64,000 nucleotides of DNA. Origin: V1-33 sp964523105. Its GTDB lineage: Bacteria; Verrucomicrobiota; Verrucomicrobiia; Verrucomicrobiales; V1-33. The stretch lies in the NCBI GenBank assembly GCA_964523105.1, contig CAZFZN010000016.1, positions 1 to 64,000 of the forward strand, read 5' to 3'. Below the pieces are notes generated by a model. The model saw nothing but the letters and a program-made list of their open reading frames with translations, made no database searches and was not told the origin of the DNA. This document shows, piece after piece, positions 49,878-59,287 of this stretch (position 1 is its first letter; every line of letters begins with the position of its first letter). Both the position numbers and the translations under genes were made by a program.

Positions 49878-51482
49878 CTAACTTGCTGCGGCGAGCAGTC
49901 GCTCCGCTACACGCATGCCATCCACCGCCGCGGAAATGATGCCGCCGGCATAGCCCGCGCCTTCACCCGCCGGAAACAATCCGGGCGTGCTTACGCTCTC
50001 CAGCGTGGTGTCATCACGGGTGATCCGCAGAGGGGAAGAGCTTCGGGTTTCCACTCCCACCAGCACGGCATCGGGATGCGCGAATCCGCTCAGATTCCGG
50101 TCAATCGCCGGAATGGCCTCGCGCAGTGCCGCCGCGACATACGGCGGCAGGCATTCGCGCAGGTCGCCGGGGGTGACGCCGGGTTGATAGGAACATAGAA
50201 CGCTGCCGAGTTCCCGGGTGGCGCGGCGCGCCAGAAAATCACCAATCGTCTGCACCGGCGCGCGGTAATCGCCTCCGCCCGCCTCGAAGGCCCGTTGCTC
50301 CCAATGCCGCTGATACTCCACGCCGGCGAGCACGCCCTCGCCATAGTCCGCGGGCTGGACATCAATCATAAAGCCGCTGTTCGCGTTCGCCTCCGCGCGG
50401 GCATAACTGCTCATGCCGTTGGTCACGACACCGCCCGGCTCGCTGCCGGCCGCCACCACCAACCCGCCAGGGCACATGCAAAAGCTATAGGCGGTTCGCC
50501 CGCCGCGGCCGTGATGCACGAACTTGTAAGGCGCCGCGCCCAGCCGCGGATGCCCCGCCCATTTCCCAAACTGCGTGCGGTCGATGAGCGACTGCGGATG
50601 CTCCACGCGCACGCCGATGCTCAGCGGCTTGGCCTCCATGTGCACTCCATGCCGGTGCAGCATCGCAAAGGTTTCGCGCGCACTGTGCCCCACCGCGAGA
50701 ATGACACGATCCGCCGCGATCTCCTCGCCGCTGCGCAGCCGCACGCCGCTGACCCGGCCGTCGCGCAGCAGCAGTTCGTCGAGCATCGTTTCGAAGCGCA
50801 CCTCGCCGCCGAGCGCTTCGATTTCCTCACGGATGGTGCGCACCACTTTGATGAGCCGGTCGGTGCCGATGTGTGGCCGCGCTTTGATCAGAATGTCATC
50901 CGGCGCACCGGCGCGGACGAGTTCCCGCAGAATCCAAGGGATGCGGTTCTCACGGTCGCGGATCTGAGTGTAGAGCTTGCCGTCGGAAAACGTTCCCGCT
51001 CCGCCTTCGCCAAACTGCACGTTGCTCTCCGGATTGAACTCCATGCCGCGACGCCAGAAGCCGGTCACATCGCGCGCCCGCGGTCCGGCGGGTTTGCCGC
51101 GCTCCAGCACGATCGGTTTCCATCCGTGCCGCGCCAGCAGCAGCGCGCAGAAAAGTCCACACGGGCCCGTGCCCACGACCACGGGGCGCAAGTCCGGCGC
51201 TTTGTCGCGCACGATCACACCGGCAAGTTCCGCGTAATGCTTTTCCTGGAATACGCTCACCCTCACTGCTCCGGGTGCCCGGGGCTTCGCCATCGCCGCC
51301 GCTTCATCGCGCACCGATACCCGCAGCGTGTAACTCAGCCGCACCCGGCCCCGCCGCGCATCGATGGCTCGCTTCAGCACGGCGATTTCCTCCGCCGGCA
51401 TTCCCAGCGCCTCGGTTGCCGCCGCCGTCAGAGCTTCCGGCGTATGGTCCACCGGGAGTTTGAGTTCAGAAATCTCCAGCAT
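49878..51482 (-). CDS. FAD-dependent dehydrogenase (COG2509-type)
   Basis: The 534-residue flavoprotein has an N-terminal S4-like/ferredoxin-like segment (MLEISELKLPVDHTPEALTAAATEALG) followed by the FAD Rossmann loop VVGTGPCGLFCALLLARHGWKPIVLERG (about 106-133). It has the family signatures NVQFGEGGAGTFSDGKLYTQI and a late GLFPAGEGAGYAGGIISAAVDGMRVAE FAD loop. The physiological substrate of this family is not known. Only 4 bases separate it from the DUF3616 lipoprotein gene, so the two are an operon. Confidence 0.88.
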   Translation of the reverse strand: MLEISELKLPVDHTPEALTAAATEALGMPAEEIAVLKRAIDARRGRVRLSYTLRVSVRDEAAAMAKPRAPGAVRVSVFQEKHYAELAGVIVRDKAPDLRPVVVGTGPCGLFCALLLARHGWKPIVLERGKPAGPRARDVTGFWRRGMEFNPESNVQFGEGGAGTFSDGKLYTQIRDRENRIPWILRELVRAGAPDDILIKARPHIGTDRLIKVVRTIREEIEALGGEVRFETMLDELLLRDGRVSGVRLRSGEEIAADRVILAVGHSARETFAMLHRHGVHMEAKPLSIGVRVEHPQSLIDRTQFGKWAGHPRLGAAPYKFVHHGRGGRTAYSFCMCPGGLVVAAGSEPGGVVTNGMSSYARAEANANSGFMIDVQPADYGEGVLAGVEYQRHWEQRAFEAGGGDYRAPVQTIGDFLARRATRELGSVLCSYQPGVTPGDLRECLPPYVAAALREAIPAIDRNLSGFAHPDAVLVGVETRSSSPLRITRDDTTLESVSTPGLFPAGEGAGYAGGIISAAVDGMRVAERLLAAAS

Positions 51483-51486
51483 CTTT

Positions 51487-52539
51487 TCAGGGCTGCGTGA
51501 TGCGATACGCCTTCGGCCCGCCTCCCTTCACACCATCAAAGATGACGAGCACGTCGAGCGTCTTCTCCTCCTGTTTCAAAACATACAGGCCCTCCGCCTT
51601 GCCCGACGGCGACGGCAGCACGCCGATGAACTCCGGCGCGCTGGCCGGCTTCCAGAAGAAGAGGCGGAATTCGTTGTCAGGCCCCACATCGGACAGGGCT
51701 TCGCCCGCCGCGATGAGAAAGCCGTCGCGGACGGCGGCGATCTCGCGGATGCCCACGCCCGCGCCGAGCGCCAGCCGATGCAGCGTCGCCCGCGGCGATT
51801 CGGTGAAGATCGAAGCCGCTTCCGCCTCAATGACAAATCCGTCGCCGCCCGCGTTAGGAGCGCGCACGCCGAACCAGAGCTTGCCGTCCTTCCATGTCAG
51901 GCCCTCGATGTTGAAACCATCCTCCTGCAGTGATCTGCCGACAAACGGACCGAGCGCCGGCTCATTCCGGATCCACGGCATCAGGCTGCCCAGCTGAGCC
52001 CCTCGCGGCAGCGGCTCGCCGGTGGCAGGGTCCACCGGAACCTTCGCCACATGCAGTCGCGACGGCTGCAACTCGCCCGTCTTCTTGGCCACGCCGTGGG
52101 AGCCCGTGACGTAATAACAGTTGTCTGCTTTGACGGCGACCACACCCTCCGCGTCCATCTCCGCTCCGTCCCCGGGCAGCAGCGTGATCTGCGTTCCCGC
52201 GGTGATGCGGTGGTTGGCGATGAGTCCGGTCTGAATGAAGCGCAGCTCATCGCTGCACACCACGCAGCGCGTGCCGTCCCACGAATCCATGCCGCTGAGG
52301 TCCTTGTCCTCAGCGAATCCGGAGAGCGTCCATGTTTCCGGCAGGAGTGCCACTTTCCATGCACCCGCGGCCGGCGCCGGGGCCGTGATGGGTGCGGAGG
52401 ATTTCTCCGGCTTCGCTCCGCCGGGTTTCTTTTTGTCGCAGGCGGCGAGGCCAAACGTGAAACCCAGCGCCGCGGTTAGTGCGCTGAATTTCCAGGAAAA
52501 AGCGGTACGCCGGTGAAGGCTGTCGGGGCTTTCATGCAT
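51487..52539 (-). CDS. DUF3616 lipoprotein
   Basis: A 350-residue protein with a lipoprotein-type N-terminus: a hydrophobic stretch SALTAALGFTFGLAAC with Cys at the lipobox. A lysine/proline-rich linker follows. The DUF3616 pattern includes DGTRCVVCSDELRFIQ, a repeated strand layout, and the segment NIEGLTWKDGKLWFGVRAP (about 228-246). DUF3616 folds as a beta-propeller-like domain of unknown function. It is co-transcribed with the FAD protein downstream. Start at 52539; divergent from galK. Confidence 0.75.
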   Translation of the reverse strand: MHESPDSLHRRTAFSWKFSALTAALGFTFGLAACDKKKPGGAKPEKSSAPITAPAPAAGAWKVALLPETWTLSGFAEDKDLSGMDSWDGTRCVVCSDELRFIQTGLIANHRITAGTQITLLPGDGAEMDAEGVVAVKADNCYYVTGSHGVAKKTGELQPSRLHVAKVPVDPATGEPLPRGAQLGSLMPWIRNEPALGPFVGRSLQEDGFNIEGLTWKDGKLWFGVRAPNAGGDGFVIEAEAASIFTESPRATLHRLALGAGVGIREIAAVRDGFLIAAGEALSDVGPDNEFRLFFWKPASAPEFIGVLPSPSGKAEGLYVLKQEEKTLDVLVIFDGVKGGGPKAYRITQP

Positions 52540-52634
52540 CGTTCGACATGCACCGCCCCGCGCCGTTATGCAATGCGGACAGCGTCGTGGATTTCTCCGG
52601 CTGCATGTCGCGCCGGTCGTGCCATAGGCGGGGG

Positions 52635-53720
52635 ATGAACGAACTCCCGCCGCCGCCTGGCCTCCGCGCCGACACCGCCCGCTGGCTCGCCTCCGCGCCC
52701 GGCCGCGTCAATTTGATCGGCGAACATGTGGACTACTGCGATGGCTTTGTCTTGCCGGCCGTGATCGGTCTGCGCACATGGATGGCGGCGGTGCCCCGGC
52801 CTGACGGAAAAATCCTCGCCGAAACCGAAGGCGGTCAGCGTGCCGAAATCACGCCGCAGCGGGGACCGGAAAAATGGGCCAACTATCTGCGCGGTGTGCT
52901 GGCCGGGTTTCAGAAAACCGGGGCGCGTCCGCCAGGAATGGATGTGCGCATCGCCTCCACGCTCCCGCAGGGCGCGGGGCTCGCCAGCAGCGCGGCGCTG
53001 TGCGTGGCCTTCGCTTCGCTGTTGGAGACGGCGTCCAGCCGGGCTCTGGAGCCGGATGCCAAAGCGAAGATTTGTCAGGACGCCGGGGCCTTTGCCGGAG
53101 TGCCCAGCGGCTGCATGGACCAGCTCGCCGCCGTCCACGGCCGGCCGGGCCACGCGCTGCTCATCGACTGCCGCAGCCGGGAAGTAGAGCACATCCCGCC
53201 CGGCGACGCGGCGCTGCTCATCATCAACACCGGCGTGAAGCACGACCTCGCGGACGGCAAATACGCCGAGCGCCGCGCCGAAACGGAGGAAGCCGCGCGC
53301 CTGCTCGGGGTCCCGGCGTTGCGCGATGCGACACTGGAAATCCTGGAGGCCGGACGTCTGCCGGAGCCGCTGCAGCGCCGCGCGCGGCATGTCATTTCCG
53401 AAATCCAGCGCACGCAGAGCTGCGCAGAGGCTCTGCGCGAGGGTGATGGCGTCCGCGCCGGCTTGCTCATCAATGCCAGTCACGACTCGCTGCGCGATGA
53501 CTTCGAGGTCAGTTGTCCCGAGTTGGATAGTGTCGCCGGATTTGCCCGGGGACTACAGGGTGTCTTCGGCTGCCGCCTGACCGGCGGCGGTTTTGGCGGT
53601 TGCTGCGTGGCCCTCGTGCAGCCGGCGGCGCTGTCAGCAGTGCATGGCAATCTCACCGGCTTCTGCCGCGGGGAACTTGGTTCCGGCGCAGGCGTGATTG
53701 CGCTGCCGGAGAACAATTAA
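52635..53720 (+). CDS. galK: Galactokinase
   Basis: The 361-residue GHMP kinase phosphorylates galactose at C1. The sugar signature is APGRVNLIGEHVDYCDGFVLP (about 21-41), the ATP loop is STLPQGAGLASSAALCVAF (about 111-129) and the third motif is TGGGFGGCCVALV (about 319-331). It is shorter than the E. coli protein (382) but complete. The ATG at 52635 is preceded by GGGG; an earlier in-frame start at 52548 adds unlikely residues. No galT or galE lies nearby. Its stop overlaps that of the convergent permease gene. Confidence 0.88.
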   Translation: MNELPPPPGLRADTARWLASAPGRVNLIGEHVDYCDGFVLPAVIGLRTWMAAVPRPDGKILAETEGGQRAEITPQRGPEKWANYLRGVLAGFQKTGARPPGMDVRIASTLPQGAGLASSAALCVAFASLLETASSRALEPDAKAKICQDAGAFAGVPSGCMDQLAAVHGRPGHALLIDCRSREVEHIPPGDAALLIINTGVKHDLADGKYAERRAETEEAARLLGVPALRDATLEILEAGRLPEPLQRRARHVISEIQRTQSCAEALREGDGVRAGLLINASHDSLRDDFEVSCPELDSVAGFARGLQGVFGCRLTGGGFGGCCVALVQPAALSAVHGNLTGFCRGELGSGAGVIALPENN

Positions 53721-55090
53721 TCCTGCGGCGCGCTTATGGCGCGGTGTTTTTGCCAGGCGGACCAGAGGAAGAAAACGGCGATGCCGCTGCCGAGCACGAG
53801 CAGCGAGGCGAGGAGCACGCGGGGCGAGGAGGTGGCGATGAGAAAAATCCATCCGCAGGCGGCGACGATCGCCGGTATCGGGTAGAGCCACATGCGAAAG
53901 GGCAGCACGATGTCAGGACGTTTCCGCCGGATGTAGAAGACGGCGAAGATCTGTCCGCCGAACTGAATGAGAATGCGCACGGTGACCGCGGCATTGATGA
54001 CATCGGTCAGCGGCCAGTAACAGAAAATCGCGGAGAGCACGCCGATGGCCAGCAGCGAGACCCACGGGTACTGGTGTTTCCCATGAAGCCTCGCAAAGAC
54101 AGGAAAAAAGTCGCCGCCTTTGGCCGCAGCGTAGGGAATGCGCGAGTAGCCGGCTTTGATGCAGAAGAAGCACGCCACCGCTGTCCAGACGACGAGCCAG
54201 GAGAACGCGCGCGCCCATTCGACGCCGTAGAGCCGCTCCATGAAAAGCGCGGCAATGTTCTCCGATCTCATCGCTTCCTGCCACGGCACCACGGAGATGA
54301 TGGCGGTGTTCATCGTCAGATAGACGGTGGCGATGATGGCGATGCTCCAGAGCACGGCGCGTGGAATGGTGCGTGCGGGATCGCGCACTTCGTCGCCCAT
54401 GTGGCAGATGTTGTAGTAGCCGAGGTAATCATAGACGGCGATGGTCATGGCCGCGCCGAGTGCGCCGAACCACGCGCCATCCATTTTCCACGCTCTCGGC
54501 GGCGGTGTGAGTTTGGCCGTGTCGAAATGCGCCAGGCCGCTGACGATGACGATGAGCACCGTGATCATCGTCCCGATGCACAGCACGAGCGCCAGCTTTG
54601 CCATGGAGGCCGTGCGCCGGCACAGCAGCAGCGTGACCAGCAGCGCGGAAACTGCGGCGAGGGTGCTCAGCCCGCCGGGCAGCCAGGCGACGGATTCCTC
54701 CAGCCCTGGCAGGGCGTATTTCACATAAAGCATGGTGCCGATGTAGCCGGACGCGATTTCCAGCGTGCCGCTGAAGAGAAATTGCCAGATGAACAGGAAC
54801 GGCAGCAGCCGGCCGAGGGCCGAGCCCTGGAACACGCGGCGCAGAAAGTGCCACGTCCCGCCGCTGCCGGGCAGTGCCGCGCCGAGTTCCGCCCAGACGA
54901 GGCCGTCGCAAATCACCAGCACCGCCGCAATGACCCACGCCACCATCGCCTGCGGCCCTCCCATCGCGGCGATGAACGCAGGGATGGTGATGAACGGTCC
55001 GATGCCGACCATGTTCGCTACATTCAGCGCCGTCGCCTGCACGGGGCCGATGTCGCGACGGAGTTCAGTGGCATCGGCGGGAGGCTGCAT
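53717..55090 (-). CDS. APC-family amino acid permease
   Basis: A 457-residue integral membrane protein with about 12 hydrophobic spans. The N-terminus has ALNVANMVGIGPFITIPAFIAAMGGP (span 1 with the GIG substrate loop) and WAELGAALPGSGGTWHFLRRVFQ (spans 2-3 loop). It imports amino acids or polyamines by proton symport or exchange; the substrate cannot be told. Membrane topology and motifs fit APC superfamily LAT/AAT groups. Its stop shares bases with galK's stop, end to end. Confidence 0.85.
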   Translation of the reverse strand: MQPPADATELRRDIGPVQATALNVANMVGIGPFITIPAFIAAMGGPQAMVAWVIAAVLVICDGLVWAELGAALPGSGGTWHFLRRVFQGSALGRLLPFLFIWQFLFSGTLEIASGYIGTMLYVKYALPGLEESVAWLPGGLSTLAAVSALLVTLLLCRRTASMAKLALVLCIGTMITVLIVIVSGLAHFDTAKLTPPPRAWKMDGAWFGALGAAMTIAVYDYLGYYNICHMGDEVRDPARTIPRAVLWSIAIIATVYLTMNTAIISVVPWQEAMRSENIAALFMERLYGVEWARAFSWLVVWTAVACFFCIKAGYSRIPYAAAKGGDFFPVFARLHGKHQYPWVSLLAIGVLSAIFCYWPLTDVINAAVTVRILIQFGGQIFAVFYIRRKRPDIVLPFRMWLYPIPAIVAACGWIFLIATSSPRVLLASLLVLGSGIAVFFLWSAWQKHRAISAPQD

Positions 55091-55097
55091 GAGGCGG

Positions 55098-55131
55098 GAT
55101 TTATGATTTGAGATTTACGATTTATGATTTG
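55098..55131. repeat. AT-rich iterated repeat (GATTTATGATTTGA) upstream of the nitrilase gene
   Basis: Four GATTT(A/G) units follow one another (GATTTATGATTTGAGATTTACGATTTATGATTTG). The low GC stands out from the surroundings. It lies between the permease start and the nitrilase start, so it could overlap their promoters. Confidence 0.65.
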
Positions 55132-55142
55132 CCTTGTCAGTC

Positions 55143-56039
55143 ATGTCCATCCTTCGCGTCGCCGCCTGTGAGTATCCTGTCGAATACCTGTCGTCCCCGG
55201 GGGCATGGAAGGAAAAACTGCGCCGCCTGTGCACCGCTGCCGCCGGCCAGGGCGCGACGCTGCTCGTCTTTCCCGAATATGCCGCGGTGGAACTGACTGC
55301 AATGCTCCCTCCGCAGGTGCGCGATGATCTGCGGGAAAGTCTGCGGGCACTGCAGCCGATGCGCGAGGATTTTCTCGCGGAACACCGGGCACTCGCGCGG
55401 GAGTTGAACGTCACGATACTCGCCGGTTCATTACCGTGGAGAGTGGACGGGCGGTTTGTGAACCGCGCGTGGCTCTGCACTCCCGACGGCGCGGCGCGTT
55501 ACCAGGACAAAATCATGATGACGCGCTTTGAACGCGAGTCGTGGGGCGTGACCGGCGGGGAGAAACTGGAGGTATTCGACATCCCCGGCGCGAAGGTCGG
55601 CGTGCTCATTTGCTATGATTCAGAATTCCCGCTGCTCGCGCGGCAGTTGGTGGAGCAGGGCGCGGAGGTTCTGCTGGTGCCAAGCTGCACGGACACCGAA
55701 GCGGGATTCCATCGCGTGGAGATCAGTTGCCGGGCGCGGGCGCTGGAACAGCAGTGTTTCGTCGTCCAGGCTCCCACCACCGGCACAGCGGAATGGTCTC
55801 CGGCGCTGGATGTGAACACGGGTCGCGCCGGCGTCTTCACGCCGGTGGACATCGGTTTTCCTGACGATGGTGTGCTCGCACAGGGCGCGCCGCTGGAGAC
55901 AGCGCCGTGGCTCATCTTGGATCTCCCGCTGGCGCGGCTGGTCTCCGTGCGCCGGCACGGTCAGGTGACTAACTTCGCAGACTGGCCCCGGAGCGCGAAG
56001 TTGGACTTCGCTTCGCCTGCAATGGATGAGACTCGATAG
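55143..56039 (+). CDS. Carbon-nitrogen hydrolase (nitrilase superfamily)
   Basis: The 298-residue protein has the Glu-Lys-Cys triad: E in LLVFPEYAAVEL (about residue 43), K in RYQDKIMMTRFE (about 123) and C in VGVLICYDSEFPLL (about 156). It hydrolyses an amide or nitrile; the subtype is unclear, with resemblance to amidase-like NIT proteins. The C-terminal residues SAKLDFASPAMDETR are encoded by a palindromic repeat unit (55995-56011), so the natural end of the protein may have been altered by repeat insertion. The ATG at 55143 is preferred over a TTG at 55134. Confidence 0.85.
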   Translation: MSILRVAACEYPVEYLSSPGAWKEKLRRLCTAAAGQGATLLVFPEYAAVELTAMLPPQVRDDLRESLRALQPMREDFLAEHRALARELNVTILAGSLPWRVDGRFVNRAWLCTPDGAARYQDKIMMTRFERESWGVTGGEKLEVFDIPGAKVGVLICYDSEFPLLARQLVEQGAEVLLVPSCTDTEAGFHRVEISCRARALEQQCFVVQAPTTGTAEWSPALDVNTGRAGVFTPVDIGFPDDGVLAQGAPLETAPWLILDLPLARLVSVRRHGQVTNFADWPRSAKLDFASPAMDETR

Positions 56040-56061
56040 CCGGGGCGAAGTGCAACTTCGC
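55995..56061. repeat. Pair of inverted palindromic units (GCGAAGT...ACTTCGC) at the nitrilase 3' end
   Basis: Units lie at 55995-56011 and 56045-56061, each a 7-bp stem with a 3-base loop, and as a pair they face each other like a REPIN doublet. The first unit is translated within the last residues of the nitrilase, and the second lies after its stop. The same unit stands alone at 23072-23088. Confidence 0.82.
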
Positions 56062-56068
56062 GTTCCAC

Positions 56069-59000
56069 CTACGGCCGGCTCACTTTCTGCCGCAAGAAGA
56101 CGCGGCCGGGCTGCGCGCCGTTGAGCGTGAAGATCCGCTCCATGCTGCCGTCGCCGAAGACCGTGCCGTTCGTCTCCGTTCCAGCGGCGGGGTTCCAGCT
56201 CGTGAGACCGGCTGAGGCGGACTCGACGGTAAAGGTGAGGGTCGCGTCATTCGTTCTCAGGCGCCGGGAAAAGCCGGCGGGGAGGATCGTGAGCTGCGCC
56301 GAGTCGGCTGCATTCACCGGCGAGGACATGAGGCCGTATTCCGCCAGATTTCGCGCCCCATCGCCGTCAGGATCGCCGGCCGGGGCGGCATCGAGTCCTG
56401 TCAGGCCAAACCCCGCAGCCCATGCGAGATAAGGATCGTTCACCGCAGGTGCGATGCCGAAGTCCTCCAGTCCCCCGCCCCCAACGAAAGTGAAGCGCAG
56501 TCCAGGCTGACGCCAGCCGCTGCTGCCGGTGGCGAAGTTGGGGCGAAGCGTCAGTGTTCCGTTGGCGGTGCTTTCTGCACCAGGGCCGGTCCATGCGGTG
56601 CCGGGATCGTGACCGATCTCACCTAACACGTCGCTGCGCGTGCCATCGACCAGCACTTCCAGGGCGTCGTTGCCGGTGAAGACGAGTTGATCGAGCAGGA
56701 AAGCCGCGTGCCCGGCGGTGTTGAGGAAAACAGTGTGATCCAACTGTTGGGAAAACGGCGTGGCCGGCGCGGGAATGAGTCCCTGCGCGACCATGTAGTC
56801 GCCCGTCGCATCGTCGCCCACCACCAGCACCGCACCCGGCGGCAGCACGCCGCTTTCGGCCAGGGCGTCCACCAGTCCGTCGGCATCGCCATTGGAGAAG
56901 CGCCGGATTTGCAGCGGCGTTTCCGCGAAATCCAACTCCGCGCCGGAAACATTGAGCAACTCCAGCGCCCGCGGCGCGCTGCCGCTGGTGGCTTCGGTGT
57001 ATTGGGAAATGACGAGCAGCCCTGACGCTTCGCGATTTCGCACTTCAATGCCGGCAGTGCCGCTGAAGCACCCCGGTGCCGAAGCCGTGAGCGCCACGCT
57101 GCGATGCGGCACGATGCCCGGCAGCCACGGCACGGGTACCGTTACCACGGCGGACGCGTTGCCCGGACTCAGAGTGACCGTCGCCGGCTGCGGCAACAGC
57201 CTCGCATCGCGCCATGCATTCAGCAAAACCGTCACCGGCGCTGTGGGTGCTGGCGTGGCGGTGATCGTCGCGGTGAGGCCAGAGTCGCCTTCGTTCACCC
57301 ACTCGCGCGAAAAAGTCACGCTCAGTGACGGCTGATCCACCAGCGGCAGGTCTGCCACGATGGCAAAGTGGTCCGCCGCTACTGTGCTCAACGAAGGCGC
57401 GGGCAGTGTGCGGCGCTTGGGCAGACCGTCGTGGAGGTGCTCAAGGCGGCTGTTGTAAATTTCGGTGGGCACGCCGCGTGCGGCGATGGCGGGACTGACA
57501 AAAAAGTAGTCGAGCTTGTAGGCGGCAAAGGCGAAGGTTTCCTGGCTGCCATCGAGTTGTTTCAAACTGAGCGCCGACAGTCCCGCCGGCGTGAACCCGC
57601 TGTGCGGAAACGTCGCGTAGGGCAGCGTGAAGCCCGGCGAGGTCAGATCCCCGCCGGCGCTGAACGACTGCGGCAGCATGGTGCCGTCGGTAAACTGCCC
57701 CGTACCCGGCTGGGTGACAGCGGGCACGTTCGTTTGATAGGAAGCCGGCTGCGGCAGCCAGTCGGTGGCGTTGAAGTCGCCGCAGACGATGATGTTTTCA
57801 CTGCTGAATGAAGCCAGCGCCTGCCGCGTGCGCAGCGCCTCCAGGGCGCGGCGGAAGTTGTTGGCGTCACCGGTGTCGGCTTTGAGGTGGACATTCACGA
57901 TCACCGGATCCCGGGCATCCGGGAGCGAAGGCACATCGATCACCGTGAGCAGCGGATAGCGCGTGATTTCCGAACGCCCCGAACCGCGACCGATCTGCAG
58001 GCGCTGACGAATGGGATAACGGCTCGCTGTGACGAGATTCTGATCCAAATTGCCCGCGAGATCGCCGCTGGAAAAGGGCTGGCCAGCCCAGGCGTCGCCC
58101 ACGAGCGCGATGTGCGCCGCGTCAGTGGGGAAGCCGCATTGTTGCAGGAGCGACAGCCAGTCGGCGAAGACATTCGCGCCGGCCACCTCCTGCATCACGA
58201 GCACGTCAGGGCTGAGGCGTTCCACCACTTCGCGCACGGCATTGAACTCCGCACTGCCCGGGGAGCCGACTCCGAATCTGACATTCAAACTCAGGAGCCG
58301 CAGCGAGCCGGGAACGGATGTGAAGGCGCGGTCCGCATCCACGACCTGCACGCCCGCAGCGGCCGCGGGCCACAGGGCATCCGGCGGCTGCGCGAGCACG
58401 CCGGTTTCCTGGAATCCGTCCGCCACGCCATCCGCCAGCGCCGTCACCGGCACTGATCCCGAGCCTGCGGCACTTACCGTGATCTGCGCCGGCAGGGCGA
58501 GGATGCCTGCTTTCAGCGCGGAGAGCGTGAAGGTCACCGGCGCGCCAGGCGGCGGCGAAAGTGTCAGGCTCAGAGTCGCGGCTTCGCCTTCATGGAGCAG
58601 ACCCGGCGAGATCAGCATCGCCGCGGTACGCACGGGCGTCGCCGTGAAAGTTTGCCCGTTGTTCAGCGCGCCGGGGCTGCCGGATCGCGGTCCGGCCCAG
58701 GCGAAGTCGCTCAACTGCGTGCCGGTGCCGGTGAGTTGCAGCGAATGTGTCGCCGGTGTGCTGCCCGATTCCGCCACGCCGATGTCCGGCAGGGTTTGTC
58801 CATCGGCCACGCCGCCGACGGCGGTGAACGATCCTTCATAACTGATGCGCTGCACCACGGTGGCCGTCGGCCAGTGATAGAGCACCATCCCGTCGCGGTC
58901 GTTCTGAATGCCGGCCACCGTGAACCACAGCGCGCCGGCGCCGCTGTTCTGATTGGGAATCGTGCCGCTCAGCCGCAGCGGACCGCCGTACGGCGCGCCG

Positions 59001-59185
59001 CCCGTGCCATTGTACAACACCACCTCGTAGTCGCTCAGCAGCGTCCCCGCCGGCCCCGCGATCTCAATGCCCTCATTCGCATCCGTGCCCGTGTTGTCGT
59101 AGTGAATTTCATTGATGAACACCGTCTGCGCCCGTGTCACGCAGGCGGCACAGCAGAGTAGCAAGAGAAAAGGAAGGCGGGACAT
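56069..59185 (-). CDS. Large secreted nuclease-like protein with lamin-tail and Calx-beta-like domains
   Basis: A 1038-residue protein with a signal peptide (MSRLPFLLLLCCAACVTRA). Domains in order: a lamin-tail-like domain (INEIHYDNTGTDANEGIEI, about 24-160), a Calx-beta-like stretch (about 185-290), and an endonuclease/exonuclease/phosphatase domain (about 300-625). The nuclease domain has LRLLSLNVRFG, VMQEV, the NVHLKADTGD and CGDFNATDW motifs and a late DHFAIVADL, which matches the metal and catalytic residues of EEP enzymes. Then come another beta domain, a second lamin-tail-like part, and a calcium-type loop GDPDGDGARNLAEYGL. The most likely role is an extracellular DNase or phosphoesterase for nutrient gain; activity unproven. 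Confidence 0.85.
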   Translation of the reverse strand: MSRLPFLLLLCCAACVTRAQTVFINEIHYDNTGTDANEGIEIAGPAGTLLSDYEVVLYNGTGGAPYGGPLRLSGTIPNQNSGAGALWFTVAGIQNDRDGMVLYHWPTATVVQRISYEGSFTAVGGVADGQTLPDIGVAESGSTPATHSLQLTGTGTQLSDFAWAGPRSGSPGALNNGQTFTATPVRTAAMLISPGLLHEGEAATLSLTLSPPPGAPVTFTLSALKAGILALPAQITVSAAGSGSVPVTALADGVADGFQETGVLAQPPDALWPAAAAGVQVVDADRAFTSVPGSLRLLSLNVRFGVGSPGSAEFNAVREVVERLSPDVLVMQEVAGANVFADWLSLLQQCGFPTDAAHIALVGDAWAGQPFSSGDLAGNLDQNLVTASRYPIRQRLQIGRGSGRSEITRYPLLTVIDVPSLPDARDPVIVNVHLKADTGDANNFRRALEALRTRQALASFSSENIIVCGDFNATDWLPQPASYQTNVPAVTQPGTGQFTDGTMLPQSFSAGGDLTSPGFTLPYATFPHSGFTPAGLSALSLKQLDGSQETFAFAAYKLDYFFVSPAIAARGVPTEIYNSRLEHLHDGLPKRRTLPAPSLSTVAADHFAIVADLPLVDQPSLSVTFSREWVNEGDSGLTATITATPAPTAPVTVLLNAWRDARLLPQPATVTLSPGNASAVVTVPVPWLPGIVPHRSVALTASAPGCFSGTAGIEVRNREASGLLVISQYTEATSGSAPRALELLNVSGAELDFAETPLQIRRFSNGDADGLVDALAESGVLPPGAVLVVGDDATGDYMVAQGLIPAPATPFSQQLDHTVFLNTAGHAAFLLDQLVFTGNDALEVLVDGTRSDVLGEIGHDPGTAWTGPGAESTANGTLTLRPNFATGSSGWRQPGLRFTFVGGGGLEDFGIAPAVNDPYLAWAAGFGLTGLDAAPAGDPDGDGARNLAEYGLMSSPVNAADSAQLTILPAGFSRRLRTNDATLTFTVESASAGLTSWNPAAGTETNGTVFGDGSMERIFTLNGAQPGRVFLRQKVSRP

Positions 59186-59287
59186 GATCCGCGCTTCGTA
59201 TAACGCCGGCAGCGTGAAAGTTCACGGAAAAGTGCGGGCTTCGACATGATGCGGTGCCGCCCAATTCGTGGACTTGCCGCGGGCAGA

